DNA of 48,308 bases from Epilithonimonas tenax DSM 16811 (GTDB taxonomy: Bacteria; Bacteroidota; Bacteroidia; Flavobacteriales; Weeksellaceae): positions 1 to 48,308 of the forward strand of contig NZ_AUAA01000026.1 of NCBI RefSeq assembly GCF_000428485.1, in the 5' to 3' direction. Of the stretch, positions 25,010-33,752 are shown in pieces (the stretch's first letter is position 1; every line of letters begins with the position of its first letter). The notes beneath the pieces are model-generated. The model searched no databases. It saw only the letters and a program-made list of their open reading frames with translations, and was not told the DNA's origin. The position numbers and the translations under genes were made by a program.

Positions 25010-25870
25010 TTTTTCATTGAAATTACAGAACCAATCGTTCAGATCTTTGAAATCGATATACAATAAAGAACAGTCTTCCACATTTTCATAATCATTTTGA
25101 ATCATTTTTTTGGTAGCTCTTCCATTAAGATCATTATCAAGGAAAAGAGAAATCTTATGATAATCCTTTAATTTTTGCTTCACTTTAAAAAGCATCGCCG
25201 TGGAATTCAGGATCAGATGATCCGGAATTGAATTTTCTTCTTTTTCTAACATTCTGTAGGTGAGATAATCAAAAAAACCTTCAAAAATGAGAACTTCATT
25301 ATTTGTATGACACCCATTTTTTATCCAGGTCACATCCTTTTGGCCCAAACAGATCTTGGTATATTTATTTCTGATTTCATATCCTCCGGAATCATTCAGA
25401 AATCCTATTCCGAAGAACTTTCTACCGTCGAATCGATAAACGATCTCTTTCACCAAATGTCTTTGCTCAAAGACCTTACGGGATTTTAAGTATTCGACCA
25501 ATGCTGGATGTCGGACATTTCCAACTTGGATAATTTCATAATTTTTACTGTAATCAATCTCTGCGACACTCTCCTTTTCTAAAACGGAAAGATCAAATTT
25601 ATGAAGATATTTCAATGCTTCAGAAACAGAACATTTGTTGATCTGTTGGACGAGCGAGATCACATCATAACTCTTCCCTGTCCCAAAGTCAAACGCTTTA
25701 TTTTTTACAAAATCAACCGATAAGCTGGGAATTTTCTCTTCTCTGTCCAAAGCAAAATAGAAAGCAGTTCTCCGATTTTCTTTTGCAGGCAAAAGATTGA
25801 ATGATTCCAGAACCGTTCTGATGCTAACGCTCTCTTTTATTTTTTCGCAATTCATTTTTTTTCTTTTCAA
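25004..25870 (-). CDS. Toprim-domain primase
   Basis: A 288-residue DnaG-like primase of mobile elements. The N-terminal part (about 1-80) corresponds to the zinc-binding CHC2 domain (ALDREEKIPSLSVDFVKNKAFDFGTGKSYDVISLVQQ) but lacks the usual cysteines. The Toprim core shows LIFEGFFDYLT with its catalytic glutamate and a later SLFLDNDLNGR with the acidic pair. It would make primers for plasmid replication or for converting the transferred strand. Its start lies about 120 bp from the first iteron, so it is directed away from the origin. Confidence 0.85.
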   Translation of the reverse strand: MKRKKMNCEKIKESVSIRTVLESFNLLPAKENRRTAFYFALDREEKIPSLSVDFVKNKAFDFGTGKSYDVISLVQQINKCSVSEALKYLHKFDLSVLEKESVAEIDYSKNYEIIQVGNVRHPALVEYLKSRKVFEQRHLVKEIVYRFDGRKFFGIGFLNDSGGYEIRNKYTKICLGQKDVTWIKNGCHTNNEVLIFEGFFDYLTYRMLEKEENSIPDHLILNSTAMLFKVKQKLKDYHKISLFLDNDLNGRATKKMIQNDYENVEDCSLLYIDFKDLNDWFCNFNEKL

Positions 25871-25989
25871 AGCAAAATTTCTAAGCCCAGTTCCTTTTTA
25901 ATAAAAAAAGACTTTTCATTTCTTTTCAGAGTACTTTTAACCAGCCGCTTTATCAGCTTCTCATAAATGGTTTGACGTCATTTTGGAAC

Positions 25990-26285
25990 GAGTGGAATTC
26001 CGAATTACAGATCAGCGGAATTCCGAAAGATCAATGAGTGCAAATCCGAAAAACAACCTTTATAAGAATGAGCGCAATTCCGAGTTAAATTTTTGCTTTT
26101 CAATTGTTTATCCGGTTTATCCACAATGTCCTATACTTATTCACTCTCTAAACAATTTGAAATGAGCGCAATTCCGAAAACCAAACTCAAAAAATCCAAA
26201 TTTTAAGACGATCTTAACTTCAGCGAGTGCAAATCCGACTATCGGATGAGTGCCATTCCGAAATACGGATGAGCGCAATTCCGAA
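25990..26285. repeat. oriV: Iteron array and probable vegetative origin
   Basis: Eight copies of a GAGYGCAATTCCGAA-type repeat start at 25990, 26014, 26036, 26070, 26164, 26225, 26248 and 26271. In the two outer clusters the spacing is 23 bp. The middle of the array is AT-rich and includes a DnaA box at 26117. The array lies between the primase start and the end of the Rep gene, so the origin is on the 3' side of rep. The last iteron ends 1 bp before the rep stop codon. Confidence 0.85.
26117..26125 (+). promoter_or_regulatory. DnaA box
   Basis: TTATCCACA is an exact match to the strongest bacterial DnaA-binding consensus, in the largest gap between iterons. It supports this region being a replication origin using host DnaA with the Rep protein. 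Confidence 0.75.
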
Positions 26286-26286
26286 T

Positions 26287-27384
26287 TCATATAATAACAG
26301 GATATCCGTTCGGAAGCAATGTTCCCGTTCTGGTATTCCTGTATAGTCTGATGATGATCTCCTGAATCTCAATTAAAAATGCTTTCCCCTGAAATGAAGT
26401 TGACTTTATGCCCTTTGATCTGTTGTATCTGATGAATTCCCTGAAAGCTTTTTCGATCAGCTCACGGGTCTGCGCAATATTTTTGTACTGATAGGTAAAC
26501 TGAACCATCTCATTTTCCTGAAGGCCATATCTTTTCCTGAAATATCTTAATCTTCTGGTGATTTCAGGTTGACCTGTATTTTTAACAGAAAGATCAATGT
26601 CTGTGCTGATTTTGGTATGATAAGGAAAGATGAAGATAGAATCTCCTTTGTACCTGTAATTAAATGACAAATTATTGTATTGGTGCAAGCTCAGCCTTGC
26701 CGGCTTCAGAAATTTGAAACAGAAATCATTGGCTGTCTTATAATTAAGTCCGAATTTTTTATTCAGCGTAGATAGCTTTACAGCAGTTCCATTAGCGGGC
26801 AGCTTTGATAGCCAGATGGCAAAAATGATATGTTTGTTGTTTCGGATATTATAAACCAGATTATAGAGCACATAATTGTACTCCGGAATAACCATCAGTT
26901 TCTTGAGCCAATAACTGCTTATTAAAAAGCTGGTATAACCCCTATGATCATAACTAGGCGTTGAGATAAGTCCGCCAAAAGTCTTGATTTCTTTTCCTTT
27001 AGAATTAACTGATCGGTACCAGCTCATCTTAAACTTTGCAAGAAATTCATAGGCATCAACAACCTGTTTGCTTGAACCGCTTGGAGAGATCTTGTTATTT
27101 CTGATCTTCATAGAAGCAAAGATGTTGTTATCCGTTTCAAATTCTTCATCAAATAATGAAAGCTGTTTCGGTCGGTCTTCAGGACGGAACTGCTCATTGC
27201 TTATGATGGAGATGATATTGAAGATCACCCTTAAAGCGTTGATCGGGATATCAGCGGCTTCGTGATCCTCAAAAATAAAATCATCTACAAAATGATTCCC
27301 CAACCTGATCCTCTCGGGATTGTTTTCGGTCTTGACTTCAAACTCTTTGCGGATCAGCCGCAGATCCTTTTCCTGAAACGCCAT
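26287..27384 (-). CDS. repB: RepB/Rep_3-type replication initiator
   Basis: A 365-residue initiator protein of the two-winged-helix Rep_3 type found on Bacteroidota plasmids. The first half includes FASMKIRNNKISPSG and YEFLAKFKMSWYRSV, and the second has VKLSTLNKKFGLNYKTANDFCFKFLKPA as a recognition-helix-like segment. QLSLF (74-78) matches the sliding-clamp-binding motif. It would bind the iterons at 25990-26285, which lie directly beyond its stop codon. It is followed upstream by a winged-helix protein and DUF3853 on the same strand. Confidence 0.85.
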   Translation of the reverse strand: MAFQEKDLRLIRKEFEVKTENNPERIRLGNHFVDDFIFEDHEAADIPINALRVIFNIISIISNEQFRPEDRPKQLSLFDEEFETDNNIFASMKIRNNKISPSGSSKQVVDAYEFLAKFKMSWYRSVNSKGKEIKTFGGLISTPSYDHRGYTSFLISSYWLKKLMVIPEYNYVLYNLVYNIRNNKHIIFAIWLSKLPANGTAVKLSTLNKKFGLNYKTANDFCFKFLKPARLSLHQYNNLSFNYRYKGDSIFIFPYHTKISTDIDLSVKNTGQPEITRRLRYFRKRYGLQENEMVQFTYQYKNIAQTRELIEKAFREFIRYNRSKGIKSTSFQGKAFLIEIQEIIIRLYRNTRTGTLLPNGYPVII

Positions 27385-27431
27385 AAAATTTAAATTTTGA
27401 ACTGCTTCCTTCTTAGTATTTAAGCCTATTG

Positions 27432-28145
27432 CTATTTACCAAAGTTGGACTTTGGCCTTTTAATATCCGGAATGGTTTGTAGTGATAGCTGATCATCGTG
27501 AGCAACAATTTTAAAAAAAGGCAGGGTACTTTTCAATGAAGATTTCCAATTGGTGATGAGCCTGTCAGAATTGTTTTTCCACCCGCTATCTTTCCAGCTC
27601 TGATATTTATCTTTGATCAGTTCATCTAATTCAGATTGATAAGCTGCTAATGTCCGAGCATACGCCAAGAACTCTTCTAACTCAGGAATCTTACTATTTT
27701 CATTTGCAGGTTGAATGGATGAAGCGTTGATTTTCTGATCTATATTGCTGGAAGGGATTTTAACTCCTGTATTTAGGAGATCCAGATTCAAATCATCTTT
27801 AAGTTCTTTAAAAGATGGTGTCATCTGAAGTTCAGAACTCTTCATTTCTTCGGGTGCTGAAGCTTCTAAAGGATGACTCAATATCAACCTGTAGGATCCC
27901 GAAACGCCATTTTTAGTCTGAAACCTGATCAATCCTAAATCACGGAGCTTTTCTTTTGTTGCCTTTACAGTTTGTCTGGTCAATCCAAGCTCTTTGCTCA
28001 AAACAACATCAGAGACTTTGAAATCATAGCCATCACTAGCCTTTGCTGTTTTTAGTAAGTACAGGTACATTGCAATAGCGGTCGAACCTGGCTTTACCTT
28101 TTCGTTAAATATCCAAAACCTTTCAATGAGTTCAAGGTAATACAT
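27432..28145 (-). CDS. Winged-helix DNA-binding protein next to repB
   Basis: A 237-residue protein with an N-terminal winged helix (about 5-85: AMYLYLLKTAKASDGYDFKVSDVVLSKELGLTRQTVKATKEKLRDLGLIRF), as in phage and plasmid replication proteins of the GntR/DnaD type, followed by a disordered linker and a conserved-looking C-terminus (LIKDKYQSWKDSGWKNNSDRLITNWKSSLKSTLP). It lies between repB and DUF3853 and probably helps or regulates replication. Which of the two is unknown. Confidence 0.72.
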   Translation of the reverse strand: MYYLELIERFWIFNEKVKPGSTAIAMYLYLLKTAKASDGYDFKVSDVVLSKELGLTRQTVKATKEKLRDLGLIRFQTKNGVSGSYRLILSHPLEASAPEEMKSSELQMTPSFKELKDDLNLDLLNTGVKIPSSNIDQKINASSIQPANENSKIPELEEFLAYARTLAAYQSELDELIKDKYQSWKDSGWKNNSDRLITNWKSSLKSTLPFFKIVAHDDQLSLQTIPDIKRPKSNFGK

Positions 28146-28148
28146 TCA

Positions 28149-28400
28149 CTATTTTTTACCGAAAAGCTGTAACGCCTTTTCTTTATCAATGATGATGATA
28201 TTTCCGTTTTGGATGATGGCCTTATTCAATATTCCCGAAGACTTCACTTCCGAGGCTTTCGAAACAGAGCATCCCAGAATCTTTGCCAGACCTTTTAAGC
28301 CATATTCATATTTTTTCTCTGAATTGACTCTCTTTGAAATCTCTAAAAATTCCGCGACGGTCAACTGAGATATCGGGGTTTGAGGATCTATATTTTTCAT
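28149..28400 (-). CDS. DUF3853 family HTH protein
   Basis: An 83-residue protein with a typical DUF3853 pattern: TPISQLTVAEFLEI, then YGLKGLAKILGCSVSKASEVKSSGILNKAI (helix-turn-helix) and a final strand IIIDKEKALQLFGKK. These excisionase-like proteins accompany replication and mobility genes in Bacteroidota elements. Its stop lies 3 bp before the start of the 27432-28145 gene, so they are co-transcribed. Confidence 0.85.
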   Translation of the reverse strand: MKNIDPQTPISQLTVAEFLEISKRVNSEKKYEYGLKGLAKILGCSVSKASEVKSSGILNKAIIQNGNIIIIDKEKALQLFGKK

Positions 28401-28495
28401 TTGCCATTATTTTTCTGAATTGAATAAAAGAATTGTTAATTCTAAATTCATCCAATTATAATTCGATCCACAAAATTTCAAAAATGGCCAAAATA

Positions 28496-28527
28496 TCTTT
28501 CGGTAGTTTTTCGGTACTACCGAAAGA
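28496..28527. repeat. Inverted repeat upstream of DUF3853, copy 1
   Basis: TCTTTCGGTAGT and ACTACCGAAAGA are perfect 12-bp arms around an 8-nt loop TTTTCGGT that itself contains another CGGT copy. The element is about 100 bp upstream of the DUF3853 start. A sister copy is at 28810. The region 28401-28882 holds no other supported feature apart from these two. Confidence 0.7.
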
Positions 28528-28809
28528 ATTTGTTGTAAGCAGTATGAATGAAGAGATTTTAAATCAAAGTCAGACCGTTATTTCATTCTATCCTGTTAAA
28601 ACTTATAAAAAAAAATGTAAACCTGCTATAACCGACCGTCAATATCAATTATTGTCTCATAATTAAAGGAATTTCTTCTTTATTATTGTACTATTCCGCT
28701 TAACTTACTTTTTTTGAAATATCAATTGAATCTAAAATCATCCAACTGCAGGCTAAAATGCATCTATTAGACATAGTAACTGCGTAAATAACAAATTATC
28801 AGGAAACAT

Positions 28810-28835
28810 TTCGGTAGTTTAACGGTACTACCGAA
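28810..28835. repeat. Inverted repeat downstream of rteC, copy 2
   Basis: TTCGGTAGT and ACTACCGAA are perfect 9-bp arms around the 8-nt loop TTAACGGT. Stem, loop length and the CGGT at the loop end match copy 1 at 28496, 311 bp away, in the same orientation. It could be a binding or nicking site of an element-encoded protein. Confidence 0.7.
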
Positions 28836-28882
28836 GAATATATAATCTGCAATAAACCAATAGTATTAGCTTACAACAATTT

Positions 28883-29728
28883 TTAAATATCAAGATCATT
28901 AAGGTATTGATCAAAATTATGCTGAAGCAATGATAAAAATTTAGTCCTCTCTGTTTTTCTAAAGCGTATTTCGCTAAGAGTCTTGTGGTAATTGCCCAGA
29001 TTAATGTTGAGTGAATTCTCGGCCCATCGGAAAATTTCGGCTAAATCTGAATGACCTCCATTAAAGCATTTTGTTTGATGGAGAGCATATAGCAATTCAA
29101 CAAGCGCAACTTTTGGCGCAGTCCACTCTAGATTCTTACTATTTTCAAAAGAATTTTCTTTTCTGTCTTTAGAATCAATTTTATCTGTCAGATACTGATC
29201 CAGAAGATCATTCGCCATAATTTGAGAGACAATATGGTCGTGGGATGTTGAAAATTCCTCATCATAGCTGTACAGTTCCGGACTCAGTTTTAACTTGAAG
29301 TCAAATTTAAAACGCACGAAATATTTTTTATCGAGATACGATGATTTACGACGGTAGTAGCTGATAAAGTCCCTTTGCTCATTATAGAAATATAAAAGAT
29401 GAGCTCTCTCATTTTCATAGTATGATTTTAAAGCTTCCGGATCTGCATAAGGTTTTGAAGCCTCTATGGATAACACTTTGGAGTAATAGATATAGATCGA
29501 TACAAATTTTGGTTTAGTATTCTTAAAGAAATAGATCTCTTCACTCCAGTCCGGAAACTTATACTGACGCAATATATCTTTCAATTGCCTTATCGACGAG
29601 TCAGTTTCCATCAGTATCTCTTCAGCCCGCATCACGATTTCATTATTACTCCTGTTGATCTGATCTACTGCCGTTGTAAGTTCTCTCCAAAGCTGATCCA
29701 CTTTTTTCTTAAAATTTTGTCCGTTCAT
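28883..29728 (-). CDS. rteC: RteC-family regulator
   Basis: A 281-residue RteC protein. The C-terminal HTH-like part (WTAPKVALVELLYALHQTKCFNGGHSDLAEIFRWAENSLNINLGNYHKTLSEIRFRK) is the most conserved portion. In CTnDOT, RteC activates excision genes and thereby controls transfer. Here rteA and rteB are absent, and the neighbours are replication genes, so the signal that controls it is unknown. Confidence 0.88.
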   Translation of the reverse strand: MNGQNFKKKVDQLWRELTTAVDQINRSNNEIVMRAEEILMETDSSIRQLKDILRQYKFPDWSEEIYFFKNTKPKFVSIYIYYSKVLSIEASKPYADPEALKSYYENERAHLLYFYNEQRDFISYYRRKSSYLDKKYFVRFKFDFKLKLSPELYSYDEEFSTSHDHIVSQIMANDLLDQYLTDKIDSKDRKENSFENSKNLEWTAPKVALVELLYALHQTKCFNGGHSDLAEIFRWAENSLNINLGNYHKTLSEIRFRKTERTKFLSLLQHNFDQYLNDLDI

Positions 29729-29777
29729 ACGTTTTCAATTTATTGTTAACGTAAAAATCGGGTTAAAAAATAAAAAA

Positions 29778-31481
29778 TCAGATCTTCTTCAGTTCCTCCT
29801 GTCGCTTTCTTATAAAATCATTCGGCTTGATCCCATTGATTTCCAGAAAATGTGCTGTAAAGAGCTGCCTGTTTGCCATCCCGCATTTCTCAGCAAGTGC
29901 CTCGATCTTGTAACTGAGGTATTTGTGATCCTCTAACAGTAAATTGGTAATATATCTTATCCTTAAAGCTTTAAGGTAGGTTGGAAATGTTACATCAAAG
30001 TGTACATTGAGTACATACGATAAATGAGTACGGTTGCTTCCTATCATCTTGGCAACAATCGGAAGCGTTAAATTAGGCTTTAAGAAATCTTTTTTATCCT
30101 CGAAAATCTTAAGGTCTGCCTTGATCTGATCGATAAGTTCTTGACTATACAAGCTGGTTTCACCTATGGCAACAGATGACAAAACGTCAAAGCTGGATAT
30201 GTCTTTTTGGGCATTAAACTTTTCTAACAGTTCGTGATAACTGGCGGTCAGTTTCTGTTCTCTTTTTCTGAATCTCCAGATTAAAAAACTAATAATCGAA
30301 ACTCCCGCACTGATGGAAAAGTACCAAGTGATCTGATGGTCTCTGACCAGCTTTCTTTTCTCATCCAGTAAAGTCTCCGTATCATACTCCCGGTAAATTT
30401 TTGAGGAGAGCATTGCAAAGTCCACATTAATAATAGAGTCCGCCTTTAAAAGCTGATTGGTGTAATAAAGCTGGTCTTTTGAGTTTTTTCTTTGTTTCGA
30501 ATCGTTGATGAGGTATTCATAATTTGATCTGATCTCCGGCGTGACAAACCAAAATTTATTGACAAGGGAATCGACTTTTTTAAAATAGTTTAATGATTCA
30601 TTTTTATGACCTTTTGCCCTGTATAGTTTTCCCATATAAAAATAGACGGTCGTCAATGATGCATAGTCCTGATTACGGATCAAGATATTGCGTGACAGTT
30701 TTAAGTGCTCCAATGCGCCGTCCGGATTTCCTTTTCGAAGTAGCTGAATTCCCTTTCCTTTCTGAAAATAACCCAGTTCCGCAGAAAGTCCGCTGACATT
30801 CTTAAGCCTGTCCAGGCCGATATTAATGAGAGAGTCTTCTTTATTATAGAATTTCAGATTTTTGTAACATGTACTCAACCGGTAAATACTGTTAAAATAT
30901 CCGGATTCGTTATTCAGCCTGATATTCCGGTCATCACTCTCTTTTGCATTTTTTTCAAAGAATTCAGCTGCCTGCTCAAAATGGCCGGCTGCTTCCTTAT
31001 AGTAACCCAGATAACTTTTAACCATTCCCAGATGATAAATAACTTTATTCTTCAAGTAATCATCCTCTGAATTTTTTGAATATTTGAATGCTTTCAGATA
31101 TTCATCTAAGGCGGGCTTATACTGTCTGCGGTTGTAATAATAAATAATCCCCTTTCCCAGATATGCTCTGGAAATCTGATCGGGATCATTGGCTTTTAGA
31201 GCAGTAACAATAGTGCTGTCTGCATACGATAATTTCCGGGCAGATTCTTTGGAGTAATAGATGGCTTCTTCATAACCACGGATCAACTTTTTAAGGTTGT
31301 GGTCATTCTTTGCTTTCTCAACGTAAAGATTTACAAATACCATTGCCCTCTCATCATTTTCAGGGTATGCCTCAAACAACGCCGAGATTTCCTTATAAGA
31401 TCTTTGCTGTTGTTCCTGACCGTATACAACAGATAAAAACAAATTAAAGATGAGCAGTAAAATCCTATTATGATAACGCAT
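29778..31481 (-). CDS. TPR-containing, membrane-anchored AraC-type regulator
   Basis: A 567-residue regulator: signal-like N-terminus (1-21), about seven TPR-like helical repeats (about 30-340), one transmembrane helix (about 385-403, ITWYFSISAGVSIISFLIW) and a C-terminal AraC HTH domain (about 460-567) with IRYITNLLLEDHKYLSYKIEALAEKCGMANRQLF. Flavobacteria have many such sensors with a periplasmic TPR domain. It is divergent from the lipoprotein operon at 31753, with a pair of 22-bp direct repeats in between, so it likely controls that operon and perhaps the SusCD genes. Confidence 0.85.
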   Translation of the reverse strand: MRYHNRILLLIFNLFLSVVYGQEQQQRSYKEISALFEAYPENDERAMVFVNLYVEKAKNDHNLKKLIRGYEEAIYYSKESARKLSYADSTIVTALKANDPDQISRAYLGKGIIYYYNRRQYKPALDEYLKAFKYSKNSEDDYLKNKVIYHLGMVKSYLGYYKEAAGHFEQAAEFFEKNAKESDDRNIRLNNESGYFNSIYRLSTCYKNLKFYNKEDSLINIGLDRLKNVSGLSAELGYFQKGKGIQLLRKGNPDGALEHLKLSRNILIRNQDYASLTTVYFYMGKLYRAKGHKNESLNYFKKVDSLVNKFWFVTPEIRSNYEYLINDSKQRKNSKDQLYYTNQLLKADSIINVDFAMLSSKIYREYDTETLLDEKRKLVRDHQITWYFSISAGVSIISFLIWRFRKREQKLTASYHELLEKFNAQKDISSFDVLSSVAIGETSLYSQELIDQIKADLKIFEDKKDFLKPNLTLPIVAKMIGSNRTHLSYVLNVHFDVTFPTYLKALRIRYITNLLLEDHKYLSYKIEALAEKCGMANRQLFTAHFLEINGIKPNDFIRKRQEELKKI

Positions 31482-31602
31482 TATGATAAGATAAACTCAA
31501 ATTTAGCGAAAAACTGATAATTAAACACGTGTTTTAACTTCACCATCAGCAATCTTGAATTAACGACTGATTTACAATATTTTAGATTTGAATTTAGAAG
31601 TA

Positions 31603-31646
31603 AAATGGATACATTTTTACATCGAAATGGATCCATTATTCCATCT
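31603..31646. promoter_or_regulatory. 22-bp tandem repeat, possible AraC-type regulator site
   Basis: Two direct copies, 31603-31624 and 31625-31646, are alike at 18 of 22 positions and share AAATGGAT and CATT blocks. AraC proteins commonly bind tandem half-sites spaced by about two helical turns. They lie between the divergent AraC-type gene and the 31753 operon. Confidence 0.55.
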
Positions 31647-31752
31647 ATTCCTTTTTTCAAACCTCTAACTCTTCTAATTTCGACATCAGAATTCTAATCA
31701 AAACCGGCCGGGATCACTTTTTTAAAACCATTACAAATCATTACAAACTATT

Positions 31753-32004
31753 ATGAAAAAGTATATCTCACTTTTATGTATTTCGGCTGTATTCGGTATA
31801 CAGTCCTGTGAAAGAAACGAATCTGTCTCTAATGTTTCGGAACAGATCCAGGAAAGAAATGAAGTTCAAAACAACAAAGAATCTGCGAGGGTCCAGAACA
31901 TCCTGAATGAAGAAGAAGGTTATGAAAATAAGGAAACGGGCGACGATGACGAACCGAAGAGGGATAAGCAGCACTGGAGGGTTGTCAGAGATACGATCTG
32001 GTAA
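31753..32004 (+). CDS. Small lipoprotein
   Basis: An 83-residue protein with a signal peptide and a lipobox-like GIQSC (Cys19), followed by a polar, disordered, acidic region ending DDEPKRDKQHWRVVRDTIW. It starts a plus-strand group with the 54-residue protein, the MauE-like protein and DUF6520. The family is not recognised; an outer-membrane or periplasmic lipoprotein is likely. Confidence 0.7.
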   Translation: MKKYISLLCISAVFGIQSCERNESVSNVSEQIQERNEVQNNKESARVQNILNEEEGYENKETGDDDEPKRDKQHWRVVRDTIW

Positions 32005-32038
32005 TTAGGATTTCTGTACAACGGATAAAATTTCCAAA

Positions 32039-32203
32039 ATGGAAAACCAAAAAGTAATATTAAACACAGGAAAGAAATGTACTGTGAGCGGAGAATGGGA
32101 AATTGAAGGTCGCATCAGCACAGTTGTATATGTCTCAAAAGGCGAAGCAATGCCCGGATATTGTGGGAAGAACGTCAAATGGATTTTAGTCAGAAAAGGA
32201 TAA
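32039..32203 (+). CDS. 54-residue hypothetical protein with a paired-cysteine core
   Basis: A small frame of 54 codons starting at ATG 32039, 34 bp after the lipoprotein gene and ending 11 bp before the MauE-like start. It reads MENQKVILNTGKKCTVSGEW and continues EIEGRISTVVYVSKGEAMPG, then YCGKNVKWILVRKG. Two cysteines, a strand-rich pattern and a MPxYCGxxxxW end are reminiscent of small beta proteins of about 55 residues in flavobacteria. There is no signal peptide. It is probably real because of operon spacing; function unknown. Confidence 0.7.
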   Translation: MENQKVILNTGKKCTVSGEWEIEGRISTVVYVSKGEAMPGYCGKNVKWILVRKG

Positions 32204-32214
32204 ATACGAAAGTT

Positions 32215-33729
32215 ATGAAAACCATCAGAACAAGATTTGTAGAATTCACAAGCTATTTCTTTATACTGCTGTTTTGTTACGCCAGCATCAGTAAGATAAT
32301 GGATTTTGAAAATTTTCAGATTCAAATCGCCCAATCTCCTCTCCTAAGTGCATTTTCTGATATTATCAGTTATGGAATTCTAGCTTTAGAGTTCGCTTTA
32401 AGTATACTTTTAATATTTGAGCATACGAGGAGAGCAGGATTATTAAGTTCTTTCGCTCTGATGATTGCATTCACTGTATATATTTATTTGATTTTAAACT
32501 ACAGTGAATTTATCCCCTGTTCATGTGGTGGTATTTTGGAAAAAATGGACTGGCGAACGCATTTAATTTTTAATATCATCACTGTATTTCTTGCCGCAAT
32601 CGCTGTAATTTTACAAGAAACAGGTAATAGAAAACAAATAATAAGATCTGTTTATGAATTAACTGGCATAGCTTTTTTTAGCATTACTGTAATAATCTTC
32701 CTATATCAAAAGTCGGAATTTATGATCAAGAGTGAAAATAATTTCATCAGAAGATTTTTGCAGCATCCTATTAAGGAAGACGCCAGGATTAATTTAGGAT
32801 ACAATTCTTATTACTTTGCCGGAGTGTCAAAAGATTCTATTTATTTAGGAAACTACACCACTCCTTTTACCTTAACATCACTGAGTATTGATTTTATAAA
32901 GTCAAAGGAAATGAGGGTGATTCCTGACTCTTACAAATTTCAGTTTAAGCGAGCTCAGTTTCAGGTTAATGCTTCCGATTATTATTTATTTGATGGAACT
33001 GTTCCTATTATCTATCATGGGATCATCGGTAGTAAGAAAGTCCAAACTTTGAGTTATGGTCAGGCGTATTTCAGCCAGTTGATCAATAAAGATCAAAATA
33101 CGTTTGCCATAAGTACATTCTATGAACCTAAGAAAATTCAGGCGTTAGGATTGTTATTTCCGAAGGGGAGCAAAAATCTGTTAATTAAAACCGAGCTTCT
33201 TAAAAAGCAAAACGATCCTGTTTTTGATACCGATGGCCAGCTGCATTATGACTATGACAACCATCAGTTTGTTTACATGCACTATTACAAAAATCAATTT
33301 ATCGTAATGGATGAAAACTTGAATCTCAAAGCAACATTCAAAACTATTGATACTGTTGCTCAGCCAAAGATTACTATTTCAGAACTATCCGATGGGAAGA
33401 GAAAAATGAGTCAACCTCCTTTAGTTGTAAACAAGAAATCAACAGTAAAGTATGGTTTAGTATTTAACGAATCTAATCTGATAGGTCGTCATGAGAACAA
33501 AGAAAGTTGGAACAATTCAGCTGTTATCGACGTTTATTCAACATTTGAACAAAAGTATATTGGCAGCTTCTATCTTCCAAAGCCAAAAGAAATTAAAAAA
33601 ATTCAGTTTATGATAACTGATCAGTACCTAGTAGTATTGATAGGTAATGAAATTGTGAGGTATCGTTTTGCGCAGAACTTATCTCAATATTTCATCAAAG
33701 GGAAAGCCGAAAACCTTGACAAAGAGTAG
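32215..33729 (+). CDS. MauE/DoxX-like redox-associated membrane protein with a large C-terminal domain
   Basis: About 504 residues from ATG 32215; the frame opens at 32161, but the later start is preferred since it follows the 54-residue gene without overlap. The N-terminal 150 residues have four or five membrane helices and the motif PCSCGGILEKMDW, typical of MauE/DoxX-type proteins that handle disulfides. The C-terminal part (about 180-500) is extracytoplasmic and repeat-rich, with beta-propeller character (FVYMHYYKNQFIVMDENLNLK). It precedes a Cys-rich secreted protein, which may be its partner. Confidence 0.78.
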   Translation: MKTIRTRFVEFTSYFFILLFCYASISKIMDFENFQIQIAQSPLLSAFSDIISYGILALEFALSILLIFEHTRRAGLLSSFALMIAFTVYIYLILNYSEFIPCSCGGILEKMDWRTHLIFNIITVFLAAIAVILQETGNRKQIIRSVYELTGIAFFSITVIIFLYQKSEFMIKSENNFIRRFLQHPIKEDARINLGYNSYYFAGVSKDSIYLGNYTTPFTLTSLSIDFIKSKEMRVIPDSYKFQFKRAQFQVNASDYYLFDGTVPIIYHGIIGSKKVQTLSYGQAYFSQLINKDQNTFAISTFYEPKKIQALGLLFPKGSKNLLIKTELLKKQNDPVFDTDGQLHYDYDNHQFVYMHYYKNQFIVMDENLNLKATFKTIDTVAQPKITISELSDGKRKMSQPPLVVNKKSTVKYGLVFNESNLIGRHENKESWNNSAVIDVYSTFEQKYIGSFYLPKPKEIKKIQFMITDQYLVVLIGNEIVRYRFAQNLSQYFIKGKAENLDKE

Positions 33730-33752
33730 GCACCAATAACAAATTCAGTATC

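Noticed and set aside
28433-28666. Small plus-strand protein of 77 codons
   Set aside because: It runs across the 28496 hairpin, has no clear ribosome site or known family, and lies against the direction of its neighbours. It may be chance, although it cannot be fully excluded.
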